Origin: Odoribacter sp. AF15-53
GTDB taxonomy: Bacteria; Bacteroidota; Bacteroidia; Bacteroidales; Marinifilaceae
Direction of reading: 5' to 3'
Length of the DNA: 18,467 nt
Assembly: GCF_003479425.1 (NCBI RefSeq)
Contig: NZ_QUHC01000024.1
Location: forward strand, 1 to 18,467
The notes below the pieces were generated by a model. The model worked only from the letters and a program-made list of their open reading frames with translations. It searched no databases and was not told the DNA's origin. The position numbers and the translations under genes were made by a program. Below, piece after piece: positions 5,583 through 13,161 of this stretch (position 1 is the first letter of the stretch; the number at the start of each line of letters is the position of its first letter).

Positions 5583-6878
5583 TCAAGCCGTTTCCCGGAG
5601 GGAGCGGCGCACCCGCTTCCCGTCCTGTTTCCTGTCCTTCTTCTCCAGCACGCTCCGCTGCATGGCGGCGAGGTTGCCGGAGATCGCCCGGAAATCGGAG
5701 CTTACCATCCTGTTGGTCACCTCGGCGTAGATCTGGGTCGTGGAAATGTGCTTGTGCCCGAGTATCTTGGAGAGCGCCTCGATGGTGCCTCCGTTGCAGA
5801 GATAGACGGTCGTGGCGAAGGTGTGGCGGCTTAGGTGGAAGCCGATCTCCTTGTGGATGCCGCAGGCTTTGGCTATCTGTTTGAGGTGCCTGTTGCACAC
5901 GCTGTTGCTGGGCATGGGAAACACGAGGTCGCCTCCGGCAAGCCCTTTGTAACGTTCTATCAGCTCCTTGGCAATCTCCATGAGGGGGACGTTGCTCGAC
6001 ACACGGGTCTTGGTGCGCCGGGTGATGATCCATTCCTCGCCGTCGAAGTCCATGCGCTGTATCTTGTCATGGGTGAGCGTCTTTATGTCAATGTAGCTAA
6101 GCCCGGTGAAACACCCGAAGAGGAACATGTCCCGCACGAGGCTGGTCTGTTTCTTGACGAACACGGCGTTAGCCAAGGTACGCAACTCCTCCTCCGTGAG
6201 ATAGCCCCGATCGGTCTCCTGCATCTCAAGGCTGTACTCGCCGAAGGGGTCGGTGCGGACGATTCCACGCCGCCACGCCTTGTCGGTCAGGCTGAGCAGG
6301 GGCATGGTGTATATCCAGAGGGTGTTGGCGCTCAATCCCTTCTCCACCCGCAGGTACTTGTCGAAATCGGCGATGATCTCCTTGGTCAGCTCCTTGTAAG
6401 CCATGTCGGTGCGCTTCTTCTTCTCCCAAAGGAAGGTCTTGAAATGGTTGTAAACAGCCAGATACTTGTTGTAGGTGGACTTGGCTCGCTGCCCTTTCTC
6501 CACCATCGCCCCGAACTCCTTGTTCATATTCTCGAAGTCTTTCAGTATGCAGTTCTCCATCACGCCGACACCGAGGAAGGCGTTGCGCAGCTTCTCGGCG
6601 GTGACGAAATCCTCTTCCCGGAGGATGCGGTGGTAGTGGTTGGTGAGCCGGGCGGAGACCTCCTTCAGTTGCCCGTTTATCTCGTTTGCCTCTGCGGACT
6701 TGCCTTTCGCCTTGCCGTTCTCCCAGAGGTCGGGAGTGACGAACAGCTTGGTTCCCACTGCCTTGTCATCCCCGTCAACGGAGATTTTCACCATGATGGG
6801 GGCTTTCCCGTCCCGGTTTCTCACTGCGGATCTCTTGATGTAGAACGAGGTCGCAAACGTACTTCTCTTTGTTTCCAT
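5583..6878 (-). CDS. Tyrosine recombinase / integrase, CTnDOT-like
   Basis: A 431-residue site-specific integrase, full length for the Bacteroidetes family. The N-terminal arm-binding domain covers about 1-100, a SAM-like core-binding domain about 110-210 and the catalytic domain about 225-410. Visible catalytic residues are Lys290 (R-R-T-K-T), His348 and Arg351 (F-H-L-S-R-H-T-F-A-T), His375 (L-G-H-K-H) and nucleophile Tyr384. The usual first arginine is replaced: T-G-L-S-Y-I-D puts Ser261 there, as known for IntDOT of CTnDOT. The tail is strongly basic. The gene points leftwards into the GC-rich module, and its 5' end faces the gap that probably holds an attachment site. Long open frames on the opposite strand are GC shadows. 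Confidence 0.95.
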   Translation of the reverse strand: METKRSTFATSFYIKRSAVRNRDGKAPIMVKISVDGDDKAVGTKLFVTPDLWENGKAKGKSAEANEINGQLKEVSARLTNHYHRILREEDFVTAEKLRNAFLGVGVMENCILKDFENMNKEFGAMVEKGQRAKSTYNKYLAVYNHFKTFLWEKKKRTDMAYKELTKEIIADFDKYLRVEKGLSANTLWIYTMPLLSLTDKAWRRGIVRTDPFGEYSLEMQETDRGYLTEEELRTLANAVFVKKQTSLVRDMFLFGCFTGLSYIDIKTLTHDKIQRMDFDGEEWIITRRTKTRVSSNVPLMEIAKELIERYKGLAGGDLVFPMPSNSVCNRHLKQIAKACGIHKEIGFHLSRHTFATTVYLCNGGTIEALSKILGHKHISTTQIYAEVTNRMVSSDFRAISGNLAAMQRSVLEKKDRKQDGKRVRRSLRETA

Positions 6879-6965
6879 AACTCTAAAATTTTCGTTTCTA
6901 AAGGTAGTTACTTATTTCTTACCAAGAGCTATGCAAAACAAGGCAAAGCGATGAAACAGAACTTG

Positions 6966-7138
6966 TTATGCCGTATATACCCCGTTTCGGAACCGGTAGC
7001 TGTTTAGTAGCCGAACTTTGTCCGAAAGGGGTGTTTTCAGGCTTTTTATGCCGAAGCCTGCTTCCACCCGCTCTGCATACAAGATGCTGACCTGCATTTA
7101 TTTATGTAGAACTTTGCTTTTCTTTGCGCCTTATGCCG
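6966..7138 (+). repeat. Three TTATGCCG direct repeats
   Basis: Exact 8-base copies occur at 6966-6973, 7046-7053 and 7131-7138, spaced 80 and 85 bases apart, all in the gap upstream of the integrase gene. Integrases with an N-terminal arm-binding domain use short repeated arm sites around the crossover core, so these are candidate arm-type sites. They could also be chance. Confidence 0.35.
7038..7060. other. Perfect 7-base hairpin in putative attachment region
   Basis: CAGGCTT (7038-7044) and AAGCCTG (7054-7060) pair perfectly around a 9-base loop that includes most of the second TTATGCCG repeat. It may be a terminator or a recombination-related structure; neither role is shown. Confidence 0.3.
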
Positions 7139-7192
7139 ATTTTTTGAAAAAAAAGAATCCACCTTTGTTGCGAACGAAAATTAATGTGTGTT

Positions 7193-7429
7193 ATGAAGAA
7201 AAAATATTTGAAAATAGCAATGTTCGTGTTGCTGGTGGCGGGTATCGCTATCAGCTTGAATTTGAGTATTAGACAAGGAGCGTGCTTGGCAACCTTGAGG
7301 CTAGGAAATGTTGAGGCTTTGACCTCTCCGGAAGCCGAGAACCCGTATGATCCTTGTGTTTATGCAAAAGGTTATTGTTTAATTGGTGGAATTAAAATAA
7401 AAGGAATTGCATTACCTCCTGAAGAATGA
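7193..7429 (+). CDS. NVEALA-family exported peptide (short form)
   Basis: A 78-residue peptide of the NVEALA family, a group of short uncharacterised Bacteroidetes proteins named for this motif. It has a basic start (M-K-K-K), a hydrophobic export segment (about 8-24), the motif N-V-E-A-L-T at 39-44, and a C-terminal part with two cysteines, Cys55 and Cys62, that could pair after export. An ATG at 7184 is in frame, but the second ATG at 7193 gives the usual M-K-K start. Its TGA overlaps the ATG of the following BF3164-like lipoprotein (7426-7429), so their translation is probably coupled. The function of the family is unknown; a secreted peptide with lipoprotein partners is the inference. Confidence 0.85.
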   Translation: MKKKYLKIAMFVLLVAGIAISLNLSIRQGACLATLRLGNVEALTSPEAENPYDPCVYAKGYCLIGGIKIKGIALPPEE

Positions 7430-8469
7430 GAGAGTTATTATACGTGCTATTCGGGGGCATCTTGCTCGGATGTACCGATCGTTACATGGATGACGAGAGC
7501 ATGAATATGGTGAAGAGCGAGCGGGCGAAGGTAGTTCGTTTGGCGGATTTATCCCGGAACGGGATTTATGATGTGAGTGGATTTATTAAACAAGGGAATA
7601 AAATCATAGTGGGGGCAACATACATGAAGGAGGGGGTAGCACGGGCTCTCGATCTGGAAAATCCGGTGGAGGGGGATTTGTCTTCGGGGGCAATCAATTC
7701 TTCGAAGCGGCTGCGAGCGTTGAGTTCTTTCAACTCGTTTGACGGGAAGAGCGTGACGGCGTTGGATTTCAAGACCGGAGAATTGATCGAGAGTCCCGTT
7801 TCTCCACTTGCCCGGGGGGTATCGGAAGAGTCGATCGTACAACTTCCCGCGGAAGAACAACACTTGATAGCGGTGAAGACAAACGATTTCGTGATCTCCA
7901 CGGGTTTTTACGAGGAGGGGCGTTATTTGCTTTACTCGCTGACGGATGGTTCCTCCCGCTATTGTTTGTCTTATCCGGATTGCCCGCAATACCCGGATTT
8001 GCAGGAGAAGACGAAAGGGATGCTATACGCCAGCAACGTTCTACGGGTGCGCCCTGACGGACAAGCGTTCGTGTGTGCCGATATGTATAGCGGGGTGATT
8101 GATTTTTGCCGGGTTACTTCGGTGGGTATCGAACGCGTGAAACTGGAAAGGTTGAGTTATCCCCGGGTGGAGATTTCAGAAACTCCCGATCCCCGTGTCC
8201 TGTATAGTCGGGAGAATCGTTTCGGTTTTATGGACGTGGCGGTGACCCCGGAGCGGGTGTACGCGCTTTATTCCGGGAAGACTTACCGAGTGGACAGGCA
8301 GAGGGCTTTTGAATGTAATCGCTTGCTGGAGTATGATTGGGAGGGGAATCTGGTTCGAAGCTTTGATTTCGATGTCGCGTTGACGGGGATTACTTATGAT
8401 CGTGACGAGGGAAAGTTGTACGGGGTTGCGGGTAATACCGGGGTATCGCTGGTTGAATTGAGATTGTAG
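7426..8469 (+). CDS. BF3164-family beta-propeller lipoprotein
   Basis: A 347-residue predicted lipoprotein. The short signal peptide ends in L-L-G-C with Cys16, followed by T-D-R-Y-M-D-D-E-S, an acidic stretch that resembles the surface-export signals of Bacteroidetes lipoproteins. The mature part repeats strand-rich units typical of TolB-like six-bladed propellers (for example S-S-F-N-S-F-D-G-K-S near 105 and the closing Y-D-W-E-G-N-L-V-R-S-F blade near 300). BF3164 members have no established activity; they are thought to bind ligands or partners in the envelope. The start codon overlaps the stop of the NVEALA peptide gene. GC content is higher than in the second gene set downstream. Confidence 0.8.
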   Translation: MRELLYVLFGGILLGCTDRYMDDESMNMVKSERAKVVRLADLSRNGIYDVSGFIKQGNKIIVGATYMKEGVARALDLENPVEGDLSSGAINSSKRLRALSSFNSFDGKSVTALDFKTGELIESPVSPLARGVSEESIVQLPAEEQHLIAVKTNDFVISTGFYEEGRYLLYSLTDGSSRYCLSYPDCPQYPDLQEKTKGMLYASNVLRVRPDGQAFVCADMYSGVIDFCRVTSVGIERVKLERLSYPRVEISETPDPRVLYSRENRFGFMDVAVTPERVYALYSGKTYRVDRQRAFECNRLLEYDWEGNLVRSFDFDVALTGITYDRDEGKLYGVAGNTGVSLVELRL

Positions 8470-8500
8470 ATGTTTATTGAAAGGAAGTAAAACTAAAGAT

Positions 8501-10411
8501 ATGAAGCCGTTTTTTACGATGGGGTTGTTTTTTATATTGAGTGTTGCGATGACCGTGAGCAGTTGTCACCGAGATACGATAAATTGCCCCATGTTCGTGG
8601 ATGTGAATACCGCATTGGAATTGAGCGGGGAGAACCGGGGGGAACTTCAAAAGGTGCTGGATCATTACCATACGGAAAAACCTGACCCGCTGAAATTGAA
8701 AGCGGCAGAGTACCTGATCAGTAACATGGTGGCACATTACGCGGTAGCCGGGGAGACGATGGAGCGTTTGAAACGGGATATTGATACCACGCTCCGGGAT
8801 CAACCCCGTGCCCTTAAATTAATGTTTTACCTGGTGGCTGCCCGTATTGCCACGGAACGGGGAGATAACACGGTTGAATATGATCTGCACAAGATCACGT
8901 CGGGCTACCTGATACGAAATATCGAACGATCATTCGAGATCTGGGAAGATATAAAGAATCATTACGATTTGTCGCGCGAGGATTTCTTTAAATATGTATT
9001 GCCTTACAGGATTAACAACGAACCTTTAACCGAGTGGAAAGATACTGCCTACTATCATTTGTATGATTTCTATAAAGGAGAGAATATGGGATTTAGTTTG
9101 AGTAGTTACGCGAGTTACGTTTCTGCCAAGGTGAACACCTACTATGGTTTCGGGACATTTAAAAGTCAACTGTCGGATTCGTTATTCAAAAAGTACAGGA
9201 TGGATTGTATTGATAATGCTTATAGTACGCGAATTACCAATCAGGTGTTCGGTATCCCGACAGCCGTGGATTTTGTTCCTCACTACCCGACGCAGGAAAA
9301 TCGCCATTACTGGACGATTCTCCGAGATCATCGTTTCGTGAATAGTAAATATTATTATTCAAATACTCCATACACGGCTAAAGTGTATCGTAAAACCAGT
9401 TTTATTAACCCGATACCGGAAGATAAGAATAATTTTATCCCGCGCTTTATTCGTGATCCTTACAAAATGGATGTGACGGAGGAGTACGAGAATGTCACGA
9501 GCTTGGAATATGAATTTAAAACGTGTCGGCCGGATACGAAATACGGTTACTTGTGCGTGTTTAATAACCTGGCGTGGAATGAGGTAGCTTGGAGTGAGAT
9601 GCGGGGAGGGAAAGTTGTTTTCGAGAAGATCGGTCGTGATATCGTGTATATGCCCTGTTACTATCATGGTAACAGCCAGGTGTTTGCTGACTACCCGTTG
9701 TGGGTGAGGTCGAATGGTGAGGTGGAGTCTCTCGTTCCCGATAAAGAGCGTTTACAGAAGTTACGTTTGAATCGGAAGTTTACTTATAATTCGTCGGGAG
9801 ATTATTGCGGTTCGGCGATCATCGGGGTGCAGATACGTGCTACCAACGATTTGTCGAAAGAACCTTATGATTCGATAGGCGTGATCCGGCATTATAATTA
9901 CATGGCTTACGACACGTTGCGTGTAAACACGCCCAAAAAGTATAAATATTGGATGCTGACGAAGGAACGTTACAGTTATCCCGAATTCGCATCGGTCAAG
10001 TTCATGCAGGAGGATGGGGGTGTTTTGAATGCTGCAAGTACTTTTACAATTGATGCTGCGGGCAAAATGGATAAGGATGGATTACTTTCTAAAAATATAT
10101 TTAATGACGATCTACTGGATTACGGAACTTTGCCTAAAATAGCCGGGGTAGAATTTGAGAAGCCTGTATCGGTTGATGTCGTGAAATATATAACTCGAAA
10201 TGACAAGAACGGGGTTTACGCGGGTGATATTTACGAGTTGTTGTATTTTGATAAAGGAGAGTGGGTATCGCTAGGTCGGAAAGTGGCCACGGCGGATTAT
10301 ATCGAGTATGAAAACGTGCCTTCAGGTGCGTTGTACTGGTTGCGCAATCGAACCGAGGGCAAGGAAGAACGACCGTTCACGGTGATGAATGGGCGAGTAA
10401 GATTTTGGTAA
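8501..10411 (+). CDS. Transglutaminase-like lipoprotein
   Basis: A 636-residue predicted lipoprotein. The frame is open from a TTG at 8477, but the ATG at 8501 starts a proper signal peptide with T-V-S-S-C and Cys22; an AAGGAAG stretch lies about 15 bases upstream. A helical N-terminal region (30-165) leads to L-P-Y-R-I-N-N-E-P-L (about 167-176), a hallmark of Bacteroidetes transglutaminase-like lipoproteins. The core follows with Cys236 (M-D-C-I-D), G-I-P-T-A-V-D-F (251-258) and His269 (R-H-Y-W), which fit Cys and His of the transglutaminase/NlpC-like triad. The C-terminal half is strand-rich and may carry carbohydrate-binding-like domains. Whether it cleaves or crosslinks peptides is unknown. 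It follows the BF3164-like gene by 31 bases. Confidence 0.75.
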   Translation: MKPFFTMGLFFILSVAMTVSSCHRDTINCPMFVDVNTALELSGENRGELQKVLDHYHTEKPDPLKLKAAEYLISNMVAHYAVAGETMERLKRDIDTTLRDQPRALKLMFYLVAARIATERGDNTVEYDLHKITSGYLIRNIERSFEIWEDIKNHYDLSREDFFKYVLPYRINNEPLTEWKDTAYYHLYDFYKGENMGFSLSSYASYVSAKVNTYYGFGTFKSQLSDSLFKKYRMDCIDNAYSTRITNQVFGIPTAVDFVPHYPTQENRHYWTILRDHRFVNSKYYYSNTPYTAKVYRKTSFINPIPEDKNNFIPRFIRDPYKMDVTEEYENVTSLEYEFKTCRPDTKYGYLCVFNNLAWNEVAWSEMRGGKVVFEKIGRDIVYMPCYYHGNSQVFADYPLWVRSNGEVESLVPDKERLQKLRLNRKFTYNSSGDYCGSAIIGVQIRATNDLSKEPYDSIGVIRHYNYMAYDTLRVNTPKKYKYWMLTKERYSYPEFASVKFMQEDGGVLNAASTFTIDAAGKMDKDGLLSKNIFNDDLLDYGTLPKIAGVEFEKPVSVDVVKYITRNDKNGVYAGDIYELLYFDKGEWVSLGRKVATADYIEYENVPSGALYWLRNRTEGKEERPFTVMNGRVRFW

Positions 10412-10480
10412 AAGATGCAATTGTTTAATCATTTAAAAGGACGGAATATAGGATAAGAAATAAGAATTAATTTGGACGGA

Positions 10481-10512
10481 ACGGATGAAAAAAAGGTAGC
10501 CCTCTCATCCGT
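10481..10512. terminator. Hairpin between the two gene sets
   Basis: ACGGATGA (10481-10488) and TCATCCGT (10505-10512) are a perfect 8-base inverted repeat around a 16-base loop that contains an A-run. It lies 69 bases after the transglutaminase-like gene and 112 bases before the second peptide gene. It may end the first transcript, though no U-tract follows, or lie in the leader of the second. Nothing else is recognisable in the 213-base gap at 10412-10624. Confidence 0.45.
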
Positions 10513-10624
10513 GACTTTATCGAAACAAGGTTTTGAATCAAGTTGAATAGAAAGGACTACACAAAGAAAACATACAATAATAACGAAAAGAAGAGTCTTT
10601 TGGTTATAAAAAACAAGAATAAAA

Positions 10625-11011
10625 ATGAAAAGAGTAAAAATTTTAGTTGCATCGGTTTTATTCTGTGCAATGGGGTATGTGGGTTATACCGCACACCAAA
10701 AAATGGCTATGTCGGAAGCTGAAAAGTTCATGAAGGCCAATATTGAGGCTTTGACAGATGAGGAGACAGGAGGAGGTTCTGGGTTATTGTGGAAAAAAGA
10801 GTGGTGGGGATGTACAACTGGAGATTATATAGAAATAACGTCTACTAGTGGGGGATATACAGCGGGAGCAACTTATAAGTATACGGCTTCTCTTGCGGCT
10901 CAATTGAGAGAAAATAGAGTATCATTTCGAATTGTGCCTGGAAATCAACCCGGTCAAAAATCTTATTGTAAAGATGGATGGAATTTTTGTTCAGAGAATG
11001 ATTGTCGTTAA
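10625..11011 (+). CDS. NVEALA-type exported peptide (long, cysteine-containing form)
   Basis: A 128-residue small protein with the same N-terminal plan as the peptide at 7193: basic M-K-R, a hydrophobic segment (about 6-22), and N-I-E-A-L-T at residues 39-44, exactly the same position. The corresponding codons agree at 16 of 18 bases. After the motif comes an E/G-rich linker and a domain of about 80 residues with Cys63, 115, 122 and 127, an even number that could form two disulfides, plus a Thr/Ser/Gly-rich strand region. It is longer than typical members of the family. It opens the second gene set; the next lipoprotein starts 14 bases after its stop. Its role is unknown. Confidence 0.8.
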   Translation: MKRVKILVASVLFCAMGYVGYTAHQKMAMSEAEKFMKANIEALTDEETGGGSGLLWKKEWWGCTTGDYIEITSTSGGYTAGATYKYTASLAAQLRENRVSFRIVPGNQPGQKSYCKDGWNFCSENDCR

Positions 11012-11025
11012 ATAATCAAATAATT

Positions 11026-12294
11026 ATGGGACGATTACAATTGATTGGTATTATTAGCAAGGGGGGATTCTCCCTTGCTATTCTTGTTGCTCTTTGCGTA
11101 TCTTGTACAAGTAAGAATAACAATAAATATAATTACAAATATGGTAAATTAAATGAGGCCGTTATACAAAATATGCAGAAGGATACGATGGGCAATCCTG
11201 ATGATGTAAGATTAATAAATATAGATTGTAATTATGAATACAAAGAAGCAGGATTTTTATTTCATGATTTGAAGTTAATTCCACTGGAGACAAGCTCTAA
11301 GTCATTAATAGGAGAAGTGGATAAAATCATGATTCAAGATTCTTTCGTCTATTTGTTAGATGTAAACAAAGCAAAGTCTCTATTAGTATTTAATCTTAAT
11401 AGTGGAAAATTTCTTAGAAAAATTGGAAACTATGGGAAAAGTAATTCAGAGTATATAGAGCCGACGGATTTTACGGTAGATGGTAATCATGTGATAATTC
11501 TTGATAATCGATCAACAAAGTTGTTGATATTTGACATAGAGGGAAATTTTAAGGAAGTCTCTCGATTACAATTCGCATTGCAAACAATAGAAAGAACAGG
11601 TGTTGATTCTGTATTTATTGGTATAGCAGGTGATAATAGACATATTGATGCAATTCATAAATATAAAATATTGAAATTTAATACACATGGTAATATTTTA
11701 TCGAAGCATCTTAAAATGGATTATTCTATAAATTTTTGTGAGCTTAATAATTTGAAATACGAATTGGGTCGTTTTTGGTATCATGCTCCATTTTCTAATA
11801 ATATTGTTTTTTTAGATGGTTTGGTTACAGAAGTGAAGTATAAATTCCAATTTTCTAAAGTGGGAATACCGGATGATTTTGTTAAGCGATGTAATGAGAA
11901 TTATGAGAATTTTATAGAAAAATATAGACGATCTCATTCTTATGTACAAAATGTGAGTTGTTACACAAACCGTTATATGATATCTCAATATGCAGATGAA
12001 GGAAGGAATGGTTGTTTGCTTGTTTATGATATGATTTCTGATCGAATAATTTTTAATGGTGTGCCTACTTTTGATTCTCAAGAAGGGACAATTAAAGATT
12101 TTTTAGCCATGAGATTTGGAGGAAAAAGCCCATTGTTTGCGGTAGAAGGTGATCGAATTTATGGAATGATCCCAGCAGAGAGTTTGGGCGTGTTGGATTC
12201 CAATGAGAAAATTAAAGGATTATTAAAAAAGGGAACACTATCAAATGATAATCCGATATTATTTAGTGTTGATATAAAAGAGAATTTTGATTAA
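11026..12294 (+). CDS. Six-bladed beta-propeller lipoprotein 1
   Basis: A 422-residue predicted lipoprotein. The frame opens earlier with a TTG at 11002 inside the peptide gene, but the ATG at 11026 fits a signal peptide ending L-C-V-S-C with Cys27. The mature protein has the 6-bladed beta-propeller pattern: L-I-P-L-E-T-S (about 84-90), a strand reading F-V-Y-L-L-D-V, I-G-N-Y-G-K-S-N-S-E-Y (133-143), then I-I-L-D-N-R-S-T-K-L-L-I-F-D of the next blade. The G-[KR]-x-x-x-E signature is shared with the propellers downstream. It directly follows the long peptide gene and is the most likely partner of that peptide. Composition is AT-rich, unlike the first gene set. Confidence 0.85.
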   Translation: MGRLQLIGIISKGGFSLAILVALCVSCTSKNNNKYNYKYGKLNEAVIQNMQKDTMGNPDDVRLINIDCNYEYKEAGFLFHDLKLIPLETSSKSLIGEVDKIMIQDSFVYLLDVNKAKSLLVFNLNSGKFLRKIGNYGKSNSEYIEPTDFTVDGNHVIILDNRSTKLLIFDIEGNFKEVSRLQFALQTIERTGVDSVFIGIAGDNRHIDAIHKYKILKFNTHGNILSKHLKMDYSINFCELNNLKYELGRFWYHAPFSNNIVFLDGLVTEVKYKFQFSKVGIPDDFVKRCNENYENFIEKYRRSHSYVQNVSCYTNRYMISQYADEGRNGCLLVYDMISDRIIFNGVPTFDSQEGTIKDFLAMRFGGKSPLFAVEGDRIYGMIPAESLGVLDSNEKIKGLLKKGTLSNDNPILFSVDIKENFD

Positions 12295-12505
12295 TTGCCG
12301 AAATTGTTATGAGAGTGAAATTTGTATAGAAGAATTCTGGATTATGATATTTATTGTTATAGACTTTGATTTGGTCAATGGAATGATTAAGTATCAAACG
12401 TGAAGTGATATAATAAGTATTTCTGTTTAAAATGAGACTGTTACATGCGATAAGTATTAGCTTTATTACAACAGAAATGAAAGAATTTAAAGAAAAATTT
12501 GAATC
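12295..12505. other. Intergenic gap within the second gene set
   Basis: These 211 AT-rich bases show no gene on either strand that I can support. No consensus promoter box pair is clear, but the length leaves room for an internal promoter in front of the thioredoxin-fold lipoprotein. Confidence 0.4.
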
Positions 12506-13114
12506 ATGAAGAATGTTTTTGTCACTTTTATTTGCACTGCACTTTTTTTTGTTGCTTGCTCGAATCGAGAACGACAATTTACACAAGAAATAAAAGTTTT
12601 GCAGTCGAAAGCAATACAATTGCCTTCAAAAGGATTATTTATGCGACAAGGTGTTGAGGTACAAAAAATTGATGTAAACAAGGAAGTTCTTAAATTAGTT
12701 GTATATGCTGATTCCATTGGGTGTACGGCTTGTGCAATTAATCACATTGATTCATGGGGGCATTTTATTGATTATGCAGAACAATTTAATAATCAATTAA
12801 GATTTTATTTTATATTTTCTCCAATGAAAAAAGAGGTGCGTGGTACAGAATTAATGATAGCCAATACGATGTTTGACTATCCGATATTGTTGGATACCTT
12901 GGGGGAATTTGAGAAATTGAATCCTCATCTCCCGAAAAATAGAGCCCTTCATACCTTTTTGTTAGATGAGAATAATAACGTGATTCTGGTTGGAAATCCG
13001 TCACAGAATAGGAAGATCAAGGAGATGTTTTATAAAACCGTGGAGGAAAAATTAGGTAAGCCACAGCAATCCTCGACCAAAGAAAATGATCTTGCTGATG
13101 AGACAACTAACTGA
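12506..13114 (+). CDS. Thioredoxin-fold lipoprotein with CxxC
   Basis: A 202-residue predicted lipoprotein with lipobox F-F-V-A-C (Cys18). After a short linker the mature part has a thioredoxin-like core: strand L-K-L-V-V-Y-A-D, then the redox motif Cys73-Thr-Ala-Cys76 starting a helix, a strand F-Y-F-I-F-S-P (about 105-111), and H-T-F-L-L-D-E-N-N-N-V (about 149-159) corresponding to the later strands of TlpA/redoxin folds. The tail is hydrophilic. It would be anchored in the envelope and act on disulfides or accept electrons. Placement in an operon-like row with a four-cysteine exported peptide makes a role in disulfide formation or reduction of that peptide plausible; this is inference. Confidence 0.8.
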   Translation: MKNVFVTFICTALFFVACSNRERQFTQEIKVLQSKAIQLPSKGLFMRQGVEVQKIDVNKEVLKLVVYADSIGCTACAINHIDSWGHFIDYAEQFNNQLRFYFIFSPMKKEVRGTELMIANTMFDYPILLDTLGEFEKLNPHLPKNRALHTFLLDENNNVILVGNPSQNRKIKEMFYKTVEEKLGKPQQSSTKENDLADETTN

Positions 13115-13161
13115 ATGATATGGTACATGAGATAAATTTAACTAGTATAAATCAACCCAAC

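Larger units (their letters stand above)
4278..6878. mobile_element. Integration module of an integrative element (ends unresolved)
   Basis: An integrase, two tandem excisionase-like HTH genes and a small unrecognised gene form a compact block that is visibly more GC-rich than both sides. The cargo to the left (EFR1/HxlR pair, lipoproteins, immunity-like genes) may belong to the same element. No relaxase, coupling protein, Tra genes or transposase are visible, so this is either one end of a larger element or a reduced, non-self-transferable island. Coordinates mark only the module, not the element ends. Confidence 0.5.
6879..7192. other. Intergenic region between integrase and NVEALA locus; possible attachment region
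   Basis: No convincing gene is seen in these 314 bases; frames crossing it are short or shadows. It contains three copies of TTATGCCG, two copies of GAACTTTG (7013-7020, 7109-7116) and a perfect hairpin (7038-7060). It should hold the integrase promoter (leftward) and the promoter of the first NVEALA peptide gene (rightward). No tRNA gene is present as an integration target. As the junction between the GC-rich module and the lipoprotein locus, it is the natural place for an attL/attR site. Confidence 0.5.

Noticed and set aside
5835..7007. 390-codon open frame on the plus strand
   Set aside because: It lies opposite the integrase, whose catalytic motifs are unmistakable; the plus-strand product has no recognisable motif and is a shadow of GC-rich codon use.
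7105..7117. CTnDOT-like core site (GTAnnTTTGC)
   Set aside because: GTAGAACTTTGC has four rather than two bases between GTA and TTTGC, so it does not match the IntDOT core; kept only as part of the general att-region idea.
7143..7167. Promoter for the first NVEALA peptide (TTTG ... CACCTTTG)
   Set aside because: The -7 box has one mismatch and the 13-base spacing is too short for a Bacteroides promoter.
7018..7272. 84-codon plus-strand frame before the first peptide
   Set aside because: It overlaps the NVEALA peptide in another frame and lacks any signal or domain; the NVEALA frame clearly explains the region.
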